From: Teichococcus aerophilus
GTDB lineage: Bacteria; Pseudomonadota; Alphaproteobacteria; Acetobacterales; Acetobacteraceae
DNA length: 64,000 bases
Assembly (NCBI RefSeq): GCF_014490485.1
Contig: NZ_JACTVA010000019.1
Span: 24,344 to 88,343 of the forward strand
Direction of reading: 5' to 3'
Positions 43,432-52,663 of this stretch are shown here, piece after piece. Made by a program: the position numbers and the translations under genes. The number at the start of each line of letters is the position of its first letter. Positions within the stretch are counted from its first letter, which is position 1. The notes under the pieces are model-generated. The model did no database searches and was not told where the DNA came from. It saw only the letters and a list, made by a program, of their open reading frames with translations.

Positions 43432-45753
43432 CTACACCAGCTCCGCCCGCAACTGCCGCGCGGCTGCCACCACATGCGCCATGGCGGGACGCACTTCCGC
43501 CCAGCCCCGCGTCTTGCAGCCGCAATCCGGGTTCACCCATAGCCGCTCCGCCGGTATCCGCGCGGCGGCGCGCCGCAGCAGCGCGGTCATCTCGGCGGAA
43601 TCGGGCACGCGCGGGCTATGGATGTCCCACACCCCCGGCCCGATGGCGTTCGGGTAATCGAAGCTCTCGAACGCCTCCAGCAACTCCATCCGGCTGCGTG
43701 CCGTCTCGATGCTGATGGCATCGGCGTCCATCGCGGCGATGGCGCCGATGATGTCGTTGAACTCCGCGTAACACATGTGGGTGTGGATCTGCGTGCCATC
43801 CGCCACCGCGCTGGCGGAAAGGCGGAAGCACTCCACCGCCCAGCGCAGATAATTCGTCTGCTCCGCCCGCCGCAGCGGTAACCCCTCGCGGAAGGCGGGT
43901 TCGTCGATCTGGATGATGGCGCAGCCCGCCGCCTCCAGCTCCGCCACCTCGTCCCGCAGCGCCAGGGCGATCTGCCGGCACACCACATCGCGCGGCAGGT
44001 CGTCGCGGACGAAGGACCAGTGCAGCATGGTGACCGGCCCGGTCAGCATCCCCTTCACCGGCCGCGCCGTCAGCGCCTGCGCCCGCTGCCACCATGCCAG
44101 CGTCATCGGCGCCGGCCGGGATACGTCGCCCCAGATGATGGGCGGCGCCACGCAACGGCTGCCATAGGACTGCACCCAGCCATGCCGGGTGAAGGCGTAG
44201 CCGGCCAGTTGCTCGCCGAAGTACTTCACCATGTCGTTGCGCTCGAACTCGCCATGGACGAGCACATCCACCCCCGCCTCCTCCTGCCAGCGGATGGCGG
44301 CCTCCGTCTCCGCCAGCAGGAAGGCGTCGTAGCCGGCATCGTCCAGCGTGCCGCGCCCATGTGCCGCGCGGGCCTGGCGGATTTCCGCGGTCTGCGGCCA
44401 ACTGCCGATGCTGGTGGTGGGGAAGACCGGTAGGGCCAACCGCGCCGCCTGCGCCGTGGCCCGCCGGGCATAGGGCGCGCCCCGTTGCAGCATCTCCGGC
44501 GCCACGGCGGCCAGCCGGGCGGCCACGGCCGGGTCGCTCACCCGGCTGTCTGACTTGCGCGCCGCCCGCGCCGCATCGCTGGCGCCCAGAGCATCGGCGA
44601 TGGCGCCCTCACCCTGCTCCAGCCCCAGGGTCAGCGCCCGCACCTCGGCCAGCTTCTGCACGGCGAAGGCCAGGCTGCGCTTCAGCGCCGGGTCCAGCCC
44701 GTCCTCCTGCCCCACATCCACCGGCACATGCAGCAGGGAGCAGGAGGGCGACACCATCAGCCGGCCCGCCCCACCCCGCGCCTGCGCTACGCTCTCAAGC
44801 GTCCGGAAAGCGCCGCGCAGGTCAGTGCGCCAGACATTGCGCCCATCCACCACGCCGCAGGACAGCCAGCGATCGCGCGGAAGCCCCGCCGCCAGCACCG
44901 CCGGCAGATCCGCCGCCCCCCGCACCAGGTCCAGGTGCAACCCGGCCGAGGGCAAGGACAGCGCCAGTTCCAGATTGTCGCCCAGCGGGCCGAAATAGCT
45001 GGCCAGCAGCAGGTTCAGCCCCGGCGCCGCCCCGGCCATCGACCGCCAGGCCAGACGCAGCGCATCGGCGGCGCCTGGCGGCAGGTCGGTGGCCAGCACC
45101 GGCTCATCCACCTGCACCCAGGCGCAGCCCGCCGCCGCCAGCCCGCGCAGGATCTCGGCATAGACGGGCAACAGGCGGGGCAGCAGCGCCAGCGCCTGGC
45201 TGCCATCCACAGTCTTGGAGAGCAGCAGGAACGTCACCGGGCCCAGCAGCACCGGGCGGGTGCGGCGGCCATCGGCCAGGGCCTCGGCATACAACGCCAG
45301 CGGCCGGTTCTCGGTCAGCACGAAGCGTGTGTCGGCGTCCAGGCGCGGCACCAGGTAGTGATAATTGGTGTCGAACCACTTGGTCATCTCCAGCGCCGGC
45401 GCATCGGCGGCGATGCCCCGCGCCCGCTCCGGCTCGCTGCCACGCGCCCCACGGGCCAGGGCGAAACTGGTGGCCAGGCTCACCGGCCCCTCGCCCCGCC
45501 AGCCATAGCCGGCCGGGATGGCGCCCAGCATCGTGGCGTGGTCCAGCACATGGTCGTAGAGCGGCGCGTCGTGGGACGGGATATGCCCGATGCCGCAGGC
45601 GCCCTGCAGCGCCTGGTGCCCGCCGCGCAGCGCGGCGGCCCTGGCCAGCAGTACCGCCTCGTCCGACTGCCCGGCCCAGAAGGCCTCCAGCGCGGCTTTC
45701 AGCTCCCGGCGACGACCGATTCGGGGGAATCCCAGATTGGCGGCGATGCTCAT
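43432..45753 (-). CDS. metE: Cobalamin-independent methionine synthase MetE
   Basis: A 773-residue, full-length two-barrel enzyme that transfers methyl from 5-methyltetrahydropteroyl-triglutamate to homocysteine. The N-terminus is [21 protein letters not shown]. The C-terminal catalytic barrel has [16 protein letters not shown], the zinc ligands His and Cys in [12 protein letters not shown], and the last Cys in [12 protein letters not shown]. The start gives the canonical [11 protein letters not shown]; an upstream ATG is rejected. A cobalamin riboswitch lies 120-290 bases upstream, so the gene is shut off when B12 is available, implying a MetH elsewhere. Confidence 0.97.
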   Translation of the reverse strand: MSIAANLGFPRIGRRRELKAALEAFWAGQSDEAVLLARAAALRGGHQALQGACGIGHIPSHDAPLYDHVLDHATMLGAIPAGYGWRGEGPVSLATSFALARGARGSEPERARGIAADAPALEMTKWFDTNYHYLVPRLDADTRFVLTENRPLALYAEALADGRRTRPVLLGPVTFLLLSKTVDGSQALALLPRLLPVYAEILRGLAAAGCAWVQVDEPVLATDLPPGAADALRLAWRSMAGAAPGLNLLLASYFGPLGDNLELALSLPSAGLHLDLVRGAADLPAVLAAGLPRDRWLSCGVVDGRNVWRTDLRGAFRTLESVAQARGGAGRLMVSPSCSLLHVPVDVGQEDGLDPALKRSLAFAVQKLAEVRALTLGLEQGEGAIADALGASDAARAARKSDSRVSDPAVAARLAAVAPEMLQRGAPYARRATAQAARLALPVFPTTSIGSWPQTAEIRQARAAHGRGTLDDAGYDAFLLAETEAAIRWQEEAGVDVLVHGEFERNDMVKYFGEQLAGYAFTRHGWVQSYGSRCVAPPIIWGDVSRPAPMTLAWWQRAQALTARPVKGMLTGPVTMLHWSFVRDDLPRDVVCRQIALALRDEVAELEAAGCAIIQIDEPAFREGLPLRRAEQTNYLRWAVECFRLSASAVADGTQIHTHMCYAEFNDIIGAIAAMDADAISIETARSRMELLEAFESFDYPNAIGPGVWDIHSPRVPDSAEMTALLRRAAARIPAERLWVNPDCGCKTRGWAEVRPAMAHVVAAARQLRAELV

Positions 45754-45874
45754 CGCGGCGCCCGCCCAAAGATGAAGCACAGATTCAGCACTGCTCAGTC
45801 TCCTGGCACCGGTGCACCCCGCCCGGCCTGACGGTGGCACCCCCCGGCCGCCTGCTGGCGGCTCCGGGTGGGCG

Positions 45875-46045
45875 GCGATGGCAGGTCTCCTGGCTCACGG
45901 TTCGTCACATCCGGCACCGCCTTCCCGGGCCCGGAAGCCCAGTGGCCGGCTCGGCGCGCCACGCGCCGGATGCTCGCCGCCAACAGTTGCGGGGGCAGCC
46001 GCCGACTATCCGCAAACGAGCGGAGGCACGGCGTTCCCTCTTAGC
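45875..46045 (-). ncRNA. Cobalamin riboswitch upstream of metE
   Basis: On the minus strand the order is GGGAAC near the 5' end, then GCTGCCCCCGCAACTGT, GCCACTGGG, GGGAAGGCG, and the B12 box GAGCCAGGAGACCTGCC, all canonical for the class. Boundaries are approximate. A GGCCGCC/GGCGGC hairpin at 45844-45867 follows the aptamer but has no U run, so termination versus translational control cannot be decided. Confidence 0.95.
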
Positions 46046-46165
46046 CCACTCGCGCGGGACCATCACGATATAACCATATCTTTATATGCGGATGGTTGGC
46101 AAGCGCCGTGGCCTCACGGTCTTTTTTCCTTGGCCCCCCTGGCATCGCATGGTAGCGGAACCGTC

Positions 46166-46903
46166 ATGACGCCCGCGAAAAGCCGGTCGATGCCCCCGCA
46201 TCGACGCAGATCCGCGGCGTTCCCGTGCAAAACCGCACGGAGCGCCTGTTCGCTCCGGCACGCGGGTCAAGCGCATCGTGCGCGGTCGACCCAGCCTTCA
46301 CGGCTGGCGATCGCGGCTTTGGCAGCGGCCTTTGTGCTCGGCGCGCCCACCCTGATGTCCAGGCCCGCAGAGGCTGCTGGACCCCGCTCTGCCTGCCTGG
46401 AAGCCACGAGGGCTGCCGAGGCGGCCTACGATCTTCCCGATGGACTGCTTGTGTCCATCGCCCTGGCTGAATCTGGCCTGCACGCTCACGCGATGAATAT
46501 CGGTGGCCGCGCCTACTACCCGGAAAGTGCCGGCGAAGCCCGCCGGTTGCTCGCCAATGCCGGGGCTGGACAATCTGTGATGGCTGGCTGCGTGCAGGTG
46601 AACGCCCGCGTCCACGCCCGCAACAGCGATTGGCCGCTGGACCCGCAGCGTTCCGCCAACTGGGCGGCTCGCTACCTGCGGATGCATTACGACCGGGTCG
46701 GTAACTGGGCCGATGCCATCCGCCGCTGGAACGGCGGGGCACCCGGCACGGCCAACAAGCTGGTCTGCCGCGTCCAGGCCAAGCTGGAAGTGGTCAACCC
46801 GGGCAGCAACCTGCTCGGCTCCACCGGCTGTGGCCGTAGCGAGATCGCGCGTGTCCGCCGCAGTGGCGTGACCCTGCTCGAACTGGCCGAGGCACCGGAC
46901 TGA
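46166..46903 (+). CDS. Lytic transglycosylase SLT-domain protein
   Basis: About 245 residues. A long, Arg-rich N-terminal stretch (about 48 residues) precedes a hydrophobic signal (RLAIAALAAAFVLGAPTLMS, then AEA-AG). The mature SLT fold begins SACLEATRAAEAAYDLPDGLLVSIALAESG, with the catalytic Glu in ALAESG. It continues with MAGCVQVNARVHARNSDWPLDPQRSANWAARYLRMHYDRVGNWADAIRRWNGG. It cleaves peptidoglycan in the periplasm; similar small SLT proteins serve secretion systems or flagella. The start is uncertain: ATG 46166 has GCGGAA upstream, ATG 46190 is the alternative. Confidence 0.83.
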   Translation: MTPAKSRSMPPHRRRSAAFPCKTARSACSLRHAGQAHRARSTQPSRLAIAALAAAFVLGAPTLMSRPAEAAGPRSACLEATRAAEAAYDLPDGLLVSIALAESGLHAHAMNIGGRAYYPESAGEARRLLANAGAGQSVMAGCVQVNARVHARNSDWPLDPQRSANWAARYLRMHYDRVGNWADAIRRWNGGAPGTANKLVCRVQAKLEVVNPGSNLLGSTGCGRSEIARVRRSGVTLLELAEAPD

Positions 46904-46928
46904 GATTTCGCCTTCGCGGGCGCATGAC

Positions 46929-46968
46929 ACAAGAAAGGCCGGGGAATTCCTTCCCCGGCCTTTCTTGT
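46929..46968. terminator. Bidirectional terminator after the transglycosylase gene
   Basis: An 18-bp perfect stem (ACAAGAAAGGCCGGGGAA and its complement, TTCC loop), 25 bases after the stop. The best-formed member of the GGCCGGGGAA hairpin family here. Confidence 0.85.
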
Positions 46969-47001
46969 CTTCACCAAGCCTCAACACGGCTCGTGCATGA
47001 T

Positions 47002-47031
47002 GGGCGCGGCTTTCACTGAGGGGCCGCGCCC
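47002..47031 (-). terminator. Hairpin after the purine permease gene
   Basis: GGGCGCGGC / GCCGCGCCC, a 9-bp perfect stem with a 12-base loop, 9 bases beyond the permease stop on the minus strand. No T run. Confidence 0.5.
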
Positions 47032-47039
47032 TTCGTCCT

Positions 47040-48329
47040 TCAGCTTCCCAGCCAGAACTTGATGACGCACAGCACCGCCAGCAGCCACACCGCGCCATGC
47101 ACCTGCTTCGCACGGCCGGCGATGATCTTCACCAGGACATAGGTGATGAAGCCAAGCCCGATGCCCGTGGCGATGGAGAAGGTGAAGGGCATCGAGATGG
47201 CGGTGACGATGGCCGGCAGGTACTCGGTGGTATCGTCCCATGCCAGGTCCCGCAGGCCCTGCGTCATCAGGCAGGCCACCAGCACCAGGGCCGGCGCCGT
47301 GGCGAAGCCGGGAATGCTGGTCGCCAGCGGCGCCAGGAACAGCGTTAGCAGGAACAGCACCGCCACCGTCAGCGCCGTCAGCCCGGTGCGGCCACCCGCC
47401 TGCACGCCCGCCGCACTCTCGATGTAACTGACGGTGGTGGAGGTACCGAGCACGGCGCCGATCATCGCGCCGCCTGAATCCGCCATCAGGGCCCGCCCCA
47501 ACCGCGGCACGGAGCCATCCTTCTTCATCAGCCCCGCCCGGTGCGTGGTGGCGATCAGCGTGCCGGCATTGTCCAGCAGGTCGACGATGAAGAAGGTGAA
47601 CACGATCCCCACCAGCCCCAGGCTGAGCGCGCCGCGGATATCCATCTGCAGGAAGGTCGGCGCCAGCGAAGGCGGCATCGAGAACACGCCCTGGAACTGC
47701 GTCAGCCCCAGCGGCACCCCCAGCAGCGCGGTGATGGCGATGCCGATGACGATACCCCCCGTCACCCGCCGCGCCACCAACCCCGCCATCAACAGGAACC
47801 CAAGGCAGGAGAGCAGCGTCTGCACCGAATGCAGCGGCCCCAGCGCCACCAGCGTGGCGGGATTGTCCACCACCAGCCCCATGCCCTTCAGCCCGATCAG
47901 CCCCAGGAACAACCCGATCCCGGCGGCGATGCCCAGCTTCAGCGAGAACGGGATCGAGTTGATCAACCATTCCCGGAACCCGGCGAGCGAGACGAGGAAG
48001 AAGATGATGCCGGAGAGGAACACGGCCCCCAGCGCCACCTGCCAGGAAATGCCCATCCCGCCCACCACGGCAAAGGCGAAATAGGCGTTCAGCCCCATCC
48101 CCGGTGCCAGCGCGATCGGGTAGTTCGCCAGAAATGCCATCAGGGCGGAGCCGATGGCGGCGGCCAGGCAGGTGGCCACGAAGGCTGCCCCGGGGTCGAT
48201 GCCGGCGGCCACCATCATCCCGGGATTGACCACGACGATGTAGGCCATGGTCAGGAAGGTGGCGAGGCCGGCCATCATCTCGGTACGCGGCGTGGTGCCG
48301 CGCTCCGTCAGCTTGAAGAAACTGTCCAA
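47040..48329 (-). CDS. Xanthine/uracil-type purine permease, AzgA-like NCS2 family
   Basis: A 429-residue inner-membrane protein with about 13-14 helices. Hallmarks include RTEMMAGLATFLTMAYIVVVNPGMM, NYPIALAPGMGLNAYFAF, SIPFSLKLGIAAGIGLFLGLIGLKGMG, FTFFIVDLLDNAGTLIATTHRAGLM and GTSTTVSYIESAAGVQAGGRTGL. This is the AzgA/PbuG subgroup, proton symporters for guanine, hypoxanthine or adenine. No purine riboswitch or purine catabolic gene is adjacent. Monocistronic by context. Confidence 0.92.
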   Translation of the reverse strand: MDSFFKLTERGTTPRTEMMAGLATFLTMAYIVVVNPGMMVAAGIDPGAAFVATCLAAAIGSALMAFLANYPIALAPGMGLNAYFAFAVVGGMGISWQVALGAVFLSGIIFFLVSLAGFREWLINSIPFSLKLGIAAGIGLFLGLIGLKGMGLVVDNPATLVALGPLHSVQTLLSCLGFLLMAGLVARRVTGGIVIGIAITALLGVPLGLTQFQGVFSMPPSLAPTFLQMDIRGALSLGLVGIVFTFFIVDLLDNAGTLIATTHRAGLMKKDGSVPRLGRALMADSGGAMIGAVLGTSTTVSYIESAAGVQAGGRTGLTALTVAVLFLLTLFLAPLATSIPGFATAPALVLVACLMTQGLRDLAWDDTTEYLPAIVTAISMPFTFSIATGIGLGFITYVLVKIIAGRAKQVHGAVWLLAVLCVIKFWLGS

Positions 48330-48523
48330 GGCAGGGGTCCCCTACAAAACGCCGTTGTTGCGCTGCACGATAAAAGCGACGGTTACGAGCGGGCAACCTC
48401 CGTGGCTTCCTGGCTACCGGTTCGTGACACCTCAGTTTAGAAGTGATGCACGAACGGCACGGGTCCTGCATCGGCGGGGCCGCGTGCCCGGGGTCCAGGC
48501 ACAGGCAACAGGAGTTTCAGACT

Positions 48524-49366
48524 ATGGTCTCACGCCGTTTGGTTGGCAGTGCCGCCGGGCTCGCCCTGGCAATGGCCGCCACCGCCGCCACGCCCGCATC
48601 CGCCCAGGCACAGGCCGCGGAGACGACCTTCGACCGCATCCGCCGCACCAAGAAGCTGCGCGCCAATGCCGTCGCCGGCGCGGCGCCCTACTACCACAAG
48701 GACCTCGCCACCGGTCAGTGGCGCGGCTTCTACATCGACCTGCTGAAGATGCTGGCCGAGGAACTGGAGGTCGAGCTGGAACTGGGTGAGACTACCTGGG
48801 GCAACGCGGTGCTGGACCTGCAGTCCAACAAGATCGACATCTTCTTCGGCCTGAACCCGACGCCGAAGCGCGCCCTGGTGGTGGATTTCTCCGTCCCCTG
48901 CTTCAGCAATGCCTTCAGCTTCATCACCAAGCGCGGCTTCGCGGCAAAGACGTGGGACGAGCTGAACCGCCCCGAGGTGAAGCTGGCCGTCGATCTCGGC
49001 TCCTCGCAGGACCAGGTCGTCACCCGCCTCTGCCCCAAGGCGCAGGTCGCCCGCTTCAAGTCGGCCGACGAAGCCACCATCGCGGTGCAGACCGGGCGCG
49101 CGGACGCGCAGTGCCTGGTGCTGATCCTCGCCCTCTCCGCCAAGAAGAAGAACCCGGCGCTGGGCGACGTGATCGTCCCCACCCCCGTCTTCGCCACCAC
49201 CTCCAACGCCGGCTTCCGGCGCGAGGCGGACAAGACGTGGCGCGACTACGTCAACACCTGGATCGAGTTCAACAAGGGCCTCGGCGCCGTCCGCAGCGCC
49301 ATCGTCACCAACATGGAACTGGTCGGCATCTCCGAATCCGACTTCCCGCCCGGCGTCACTCTCTGA
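48524..49366 (+). CDS. Polar amino-acid-type ABC transporter substrate-binding protein
   Basis: A 280-residue family-3 binding protein. The signal peptide (MVSRRLVGSAAGLALAMAATAATPASAQAQA) is followed by KKLRANAVAGAAPYYHKDLATGQWRGFYIDLLKMLAEELEVELELGETTWGNAVLDLQSNKIDIFFG. In typical amino-acid binders an Arg near TPxR binds the carboxylate; here NPTPKRALVVDFSVP takes that position. AGGAG lies 9 bases before the ATG. It leads an operon with permease, ATPase and an enolase-superfamily enzyme. Confidence 0.9.
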   Translation: MVSRRLVGSAAGLALAMAATAATPASAQAQAAETTFDRIRRTKKLRANAVAGAAPYYHKDLATGQWRGFYIDLLKMLAEELEVELELGETTWGNAVLDLQSNKIDIFFGLNPTPKRALVVDFSVPCFSNAFSFITKRGFAAKTWDELNRPEVKLAVDLGSSQDQVVTRLCPKAQVARFKSADEATIAVQTGRADAQCLVLILALSAKKKNPALGDVIVPTPVFATTSNAGFRREADKTWRDYVNTWIEFNKGLGAVRSAIVTNMELVGISESDFPPGVTL

Positions 49367-49417
49367 TCCCGTGCTGCGGCACCGGCACCGCCGGGCCGTA
49401 ACCAAACAAGAGGATCA

Positions 49418-49481
49418 GGCCGCGCTCCACCCACCCCGGGTGGATGAAGCGCGGCCCGGGCGCGGGGCCACCCCCGCGCCC
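49418..49481 (+). terminator. Two tandem strong hairpins after the binding-protein gene
   Basis: Hairpin 1 pairs GGCCGCGCT with AGCGCGGCC and has an inner CCACCC/GGGTGG (49418-49456). Hairpin 2 pairs GGGCGCGGGG with CCCCGCGCCC around CCAC (49458-49481). They fill the 147-base gap before the permease gene. No T run, so partial termination or protection of the binding-protein message from 3' decay is likely. Confidence 0.55.
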
Positions 49482-49513
49482 AGCCCCTTCCCTCCGAGAC
49501 TGGATCAGCCAGC

Positions 49514-50176
49514 ATGTACCAATGGGACTTTTCGTTTATCTGGAGCTACCGCTGGCTCTTCGTGAACGGCACGGTCGTCACCCTGCTCTTCACCTTCGGC
49601 ATCGTCGTGCTCGGCCTCGCCGTCGGCCTGTTCTCCGGCCTGCTGCGCCTGTCACGCTTCGCGCCGCTCCGCTGGCTGTCCCAGGCCTATGTGGAAGTGT
49701 TCCGCTGCACCCCCGTGCTGGTGCAGCTCGTCTGGTTCTACTACGCCCTGCCTATCCTGAGCGGCATCGAGATGTCGGCGACGACGGCCGGCGTCCTCGC
49801 CCTCTCCCTGTATGGCGGCGCCTTCTATTCGGAAATCATCCGTGGCGGCATCAACTCCATCGAACCGGGGCAGACCGAAGCCGCCCTGGCGCTGGGCATG
49901 ACGCCGTCGCAGTCCATGCGCCGCATCGTGCTGCCACAGGCACTGAAGCGCATGGTGCCGCCCCTGATGAACCAGTCCATCATCCAGTTGAAGAACACCT
50001 CGCTGGTCTCCGTGCTGGCGGTGCCGGACCTGCTCTACCAGGGCCAGGCCGTGGCGCATGACAGCTACCGGCCGCTGGAGATCTACACCCTCGTGGCCGT
50101 CATCTACTTCGTCATCCTCTTCCCCCTCACCCTGCTGGTCGGACGCCTCGAGCGCCGCCTGGCCCGTGCAGACTGA
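49514..50176 (+). CDS. Polar amino-acid-type ABC transporter permease
   Basis: A 220-residue permease with five helices. It shows GTVVTLLFTFGIVVLGLAVGLFSGLLRLS, YVEVFRCTPVLVQLVWFYYALP and GGAFYSEIIRGGINSIEPGQTEAALALGMTPSQSMRRIVLPQALKRMVPPL, the EAA coupling loop of the HisM/GlnP family. Only one permease gene is present, so it should form a homodimer. Ten bases separate it from the ATPase gene. Confidence 0.94.
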   Translation: MYQWDFSFIWSYRWLFVNGTVVTLLFTFGIVVLGLAVGLFSGLLRLSRFAPLRWLSQAYVEVFRCTPVLVQLVWFYYALPILSGIEMSATTAGVLALSLYGGAFYSEIIRGGINSIEPGQTEAALALGMTPSQSMRRIVLPQALKRMVPPLMNQSIIQLKNTSLVSVLAVPDLLYQGQAVAHDSYRPLEIYTLVAVIYFVILFPLTLLVGRLERRLARAD

Positions 50177-50186
50177 GGCCGCGCGC

Positions 50187-50954
50187 ATGACCGCGAAAAT
50201 CGAAGTCGCAGCCCTCAGCAAGAGCTTCGGCGACCACCAGGTGCTCCGCAGCGTCAACATGTCAGTGGGCTCGGGGGAGGTCGTGGCCCTGATCGGCCCC
50301 TCCGGCTCCGGCAAGTCCACGCTGCTGCGCTGCCTCAACCTGCTCGTCACGCCCGATGGCGGCCGCGTCCGCGTCGGCGGCCAGAGCCTGGATTTCGGCA
50401 CCAGCAGCAAGCTGCCCGGCACCGCTTCGCTGGCGAAATTCCGCGCCGGCACCGGCATGGTCTTCCAGCAGTTCAACCTGTTCCCGCACAAGACGGTGCT
50501 GGGCAACGTGATGGAAGGCCCCCTCACCGTCCGCCGCATGCCGCGCGCGGAGGCCGAGACGTTGGCCCGCGCTCTGCTCGGTAAGGTCGGGCTGGCGGAG
50601 AAGGCGGACCAGTACCCGGCTCGCCTCTCCGGCGGCCAGAAGCAGCGCGTCGCCATCGCCCGCGCCCTGGCCATGCAGCCCGAGATCATGCTGTTCGACG
50701 AAGCCACCAGCGCCCTCGACCCGGAACTGGTGGGCGAGGTGCTGAACGTCATGCGCGAACTGGCGGCGGAGGGCATGACCATGGTCATCGTCACCCACGA
50801 GATCGCCTTTGCACGCGAAGTCGCCGACCGCGTGGTGTTCCTGCGCGACGGCGTCATCGTCGAGGACGGTCCGGCGAAGCAGGTCATCGACGCGCCGCAG
50901 CAGGAAGCCACCCAGGCCTTCCTCTCCCACTTCCACCGCCAGCGGGATAACTGA
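50187..50954 (+). CDS. Polar amino-acid-type ABC transporter ATPase
   Basis: A 255-residue ATPase of the GlnQ/HisP type. Walker A GPSGSGKSTLLRCLN, Q loop MVFQQFNLFPHKTVLGNV, signature LSGGQKQRVAIARALAM, Walker B IMLFDEATSALDPELVGEVL and H loop MVIVTHEIAFAREVADR are all intact. It energises uptake through the permease upstream. The downstream enolase-family gene begins just 1 base after its stop. Confidence 0.95.
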   Translation: MTAKIEVAALSKSFGDHQVLRSVNMSVGSGEVVALIGPSGSGKSTLLRCLNLLVTPDGGRVRVGGQSLDFGTSSKLPGTASLAKFRAGTGMVFQQFNLFPHKTVLGNVMEGPLTVRRMPRAEAETLARALLGKVGLAEKADQYPARLSGGQKQRVAIARALAMQPEIMLFDEATSALDPELVGEVLNVMRELAAEGMTMVIVTHEIAFAREVADRVVFLRDGVIVEDGPAKQVIDAPQQEATQAFLSHFHRQRDN

Positions 50955-50955
50955 C

Positions 50956-52098
50956 GTGACTCTCGACAACCCCCAGGGCCCGATCCTCGACCGCCTCCGC
51001 CTCTTCCTGGTCGAAAGCCCGATCAAGATGGCCCGCGCCCAGGGCGTCGGCAGCGTGAAGGGCAGCGTCAAGCGCGTCCTGATCGAGCTGACCACGCGCT
51101 GCGGCATCACCGGCTGGGGCGAGGCCGCGCCGTGGGAGGTCTTCACCAACACCCCCGAAAGCGCCTTCTCGACGCTCGATGTCTATCTCCGCCCGGTCAT
51201 CCAGGGCCACCCCGCCCGCCGCCTGCGCGAGCTGCTGGCGAAACTGGACCGCACCGTCACCGGCAGCACCGATGCCAAGGCCGGCGTCGAGATGGCGGTG
51301 CTGGACATCCTCGGCAAGGCGCAGGGCGTCTCCGTCTCCGACCTGCTCGGCGGCCGGGTGCGGGACAGCATCCCGCTCTCCTTCTCCATCGCCGATCCGG
51401 ACTTCGCGGCCGACCTCGCCCGCATGCACGCCATGGTCCCCGCCGGCAACCGCCTGTTCAAAGTGAAGACCGGCGTGAAGCCGCACGCCGAGGACATGGC
51501 CCACCTGGAAGCCATCCGCGACGCGTTCGGCGACACGGTGGACCTCCGCCTGGACTACAACCAGGCGCTGGAGCCCTTCCGCGCCATGGCCGTGCTGCGC
51601 GACGTCGACCGCTTCCGCCCCACCTTCATCGAGCAGCCGGTGCCCCGCCGCCACCTGGATGCCATGGCCGGCTTCGCCCAGGCGCTGGACACGCCCATCC
51701 TGGCCGATGAAAGCTGCTTCGACGCCACCGACCTGCTGGAAATCGTCCGCCGCCAGGCCGCCGACGCCATCAGCGTCAAGCTGATGAAGTGCGGCGGCAT
51801 GCTGGCCGCGCAACGCATGATGGCGATCGCCGATACCGCCGGCCTGCCCGGCTATGGCGGCACGCTGTGGGAAGGCGGCATCGCGCTCGCCGCCGGCACG
51901 CAGATGATCGCGGCCACACCCGGCATCTCGCTCGGCTGCGAATTCTACATGCCACACCATGTGCTGACCGAGGACGTGCTGGAAGCCCGCATTCCCAACG
52001 AGAACGGCGCGGTGGTGGTCCCCACCGGCCCGGGCCTCGGCATCAACGTGACCGAAGCCTCGCTGCGCCATGGCGCGAAGGTCCTGGCCGAGGCCTGA
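50956..52098 (+). CDS. Muconate-lactonizing-type enolase superfamily enzyme
   Basis: A 380-residue protein. The N-terminal capping domain is followed by a barrel with the MLE-subgroup acid/base residues: K169-V-K171 in LFKVKTG and K275 in SVKLMKCGG. Metal ligands are D200 (RLDYNQ), E226 (FIEQP) and D251 (ADESCFD). This subgroup contains muconate cycloisomerases, o-succinylbenzoate synthases, N-succinylamino acid racemases and dipeptide epimerases. The start is GTG directly after the ATPase stop. Sitting in an amino-acid transporter operon, a racemase/epimerase of an imported amino-acid derivative is more likely than muconate metabolism; no aromatic pathway genes are near. Confidence 0.88.
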   Translation: MTLDNPQGPILDRLRLFLVESPIKMARAQGVGSVKGSVKRVLIELTTRCGITGWGEAAPWEVFTNTPESAFSTLDVYLRPVIQGHPARRLRELLAKLDRTVTGSTDAKAGVEMAVLDILGKAQGVSVSDLLGGRVRDSIPLSFSIADPDFAADLARMHAMVPAGNRLFKVKTGVKPHAEDMAHLEAIRDAFGDTVDLRLDYNQALEPFRAMAVLRDVDRFRPTFIEQPVPRRHLDAMAGFAQALDTPILADESCFDATDLLEIVRRQAADAISVKLMKCGGMLAAQRMMAIADTAGLPGYGGTLWEGGIALAAGTQMIAATPGISLGCEFYMPHHVLTEDVLEARIPNENGAVVVPTGPGLGINVTEASLRHGAKVLAEA

Positions 52099-52152
52099 AG
52101 TTTCTCAGCCTGAGGCCTGACTTTTCCCCGATGCGGCGCGTTGCACCTCCAA

Positions 52153-52174
52153 GGCCGGGCCAATGCGCCCGGCC
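52153..52174 (+). terminator. Terminator after the enolase-family gene
   Basis: GGCCGGGC / GCCCGGCC, an 8-bp stem followed by ATTTCT, 55 bases after the stop and ahead of the next gene's Shine-Dalgarno. Confidence 0.65.
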
Positions 52175-52195
52175 ATTTCTGTGGAGATGCCACCC

Positions 52196-52597
52196 ATGAG
52201 CCATGATATCCCGAACAACGCCCTGATCCTGGTCGCCGATGGCGGCAAGGCCATGCTGCTGCGGAACACCGCGCCCAGCGGCGGCGAAGTGTCCCTGACC
52301 GAGGAAGGCCGCATCACCCCGGAGAGCGCCGCCCAGGGCCCCTCCGGCTCCCGCCCCGAGGACCAGACCCCTGGCCAGACCAGCGAGGCGACCTTCAGCA
52401 AGCAGGTGGCCCAGGCTCTGAACGCCCTGAAGCAGCAGAACGGCTTCGACGCCCTGGTGCTGGTGGCCGACCCGCAATCCCTCGGCCAGATCCGCGAGGC
52501 CCTGCACAAGACAGTCGATGCGGCCGTGATCAAGAGCCTGTCCAAGGACCTGACCAACCACAGCCTGGACGACATCGCCAAGGCTTTGGTGAAGTAA
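52196..52597 (+). CDS. Host-attachment-family protein
   Basis: A 133-residue protein of the family annotated as required for attachment to host cells. MSHDIPNNALILVADGGKAMLLRNTAPSGGEVSLTEEGR is the usual opening, and FDALVLVADPQSLGQIREALHKTVDAAVIKSLSKDLTNHSLDDIAKAL is the conserved C-terminal part, resembling an eRF1 domain-3-like fold. The family name comes from plant-associated bacteria; the molecular role is not established. GGAG stands 9 bases before this ATG, which is preferred over two in-frame ATGs just upstream. Monocistronic. Confidence 0.85.
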   Translation: MSHDIPNNALILVADGGKAMLLRNTAPSGGEVSLTEEGRITPESAAQGPSGSRPEDQTPGQTSEATFSKQVAQALNALKQQNGFDALVLVADPQSLGQIREALHKTVDAAVIKSLSKDLTNHSLDDIAKALVK

Positions 52598-52612
52598 GAC
52601 CTTCCGGCACAA

Positions 52613-52641
52613 GGCGCCCCGGTGCACATTCCCGGGGCGCC
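52613..52641. terminator. Bidirectional terminator after the host-attachment-family gene
   Basis: GGCGCCCCGG / CCGGGGCGCC, a 10-bp perfect stem, between convergent genes. Confidence 0.7.
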
Positions 52642-52663
52642 GCCAGGCTGTCGCCGCTTGGCG

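Noticed and set aside
50956..52098. Calling the enolase-family enzyme a catabolic muconate cycloisomerase (catB)
   Set aside because: Active-site residues are shared by the whole subgroup, and the operon encodes an amino-acid-type transporter, with no catechol pathway genes nearby.
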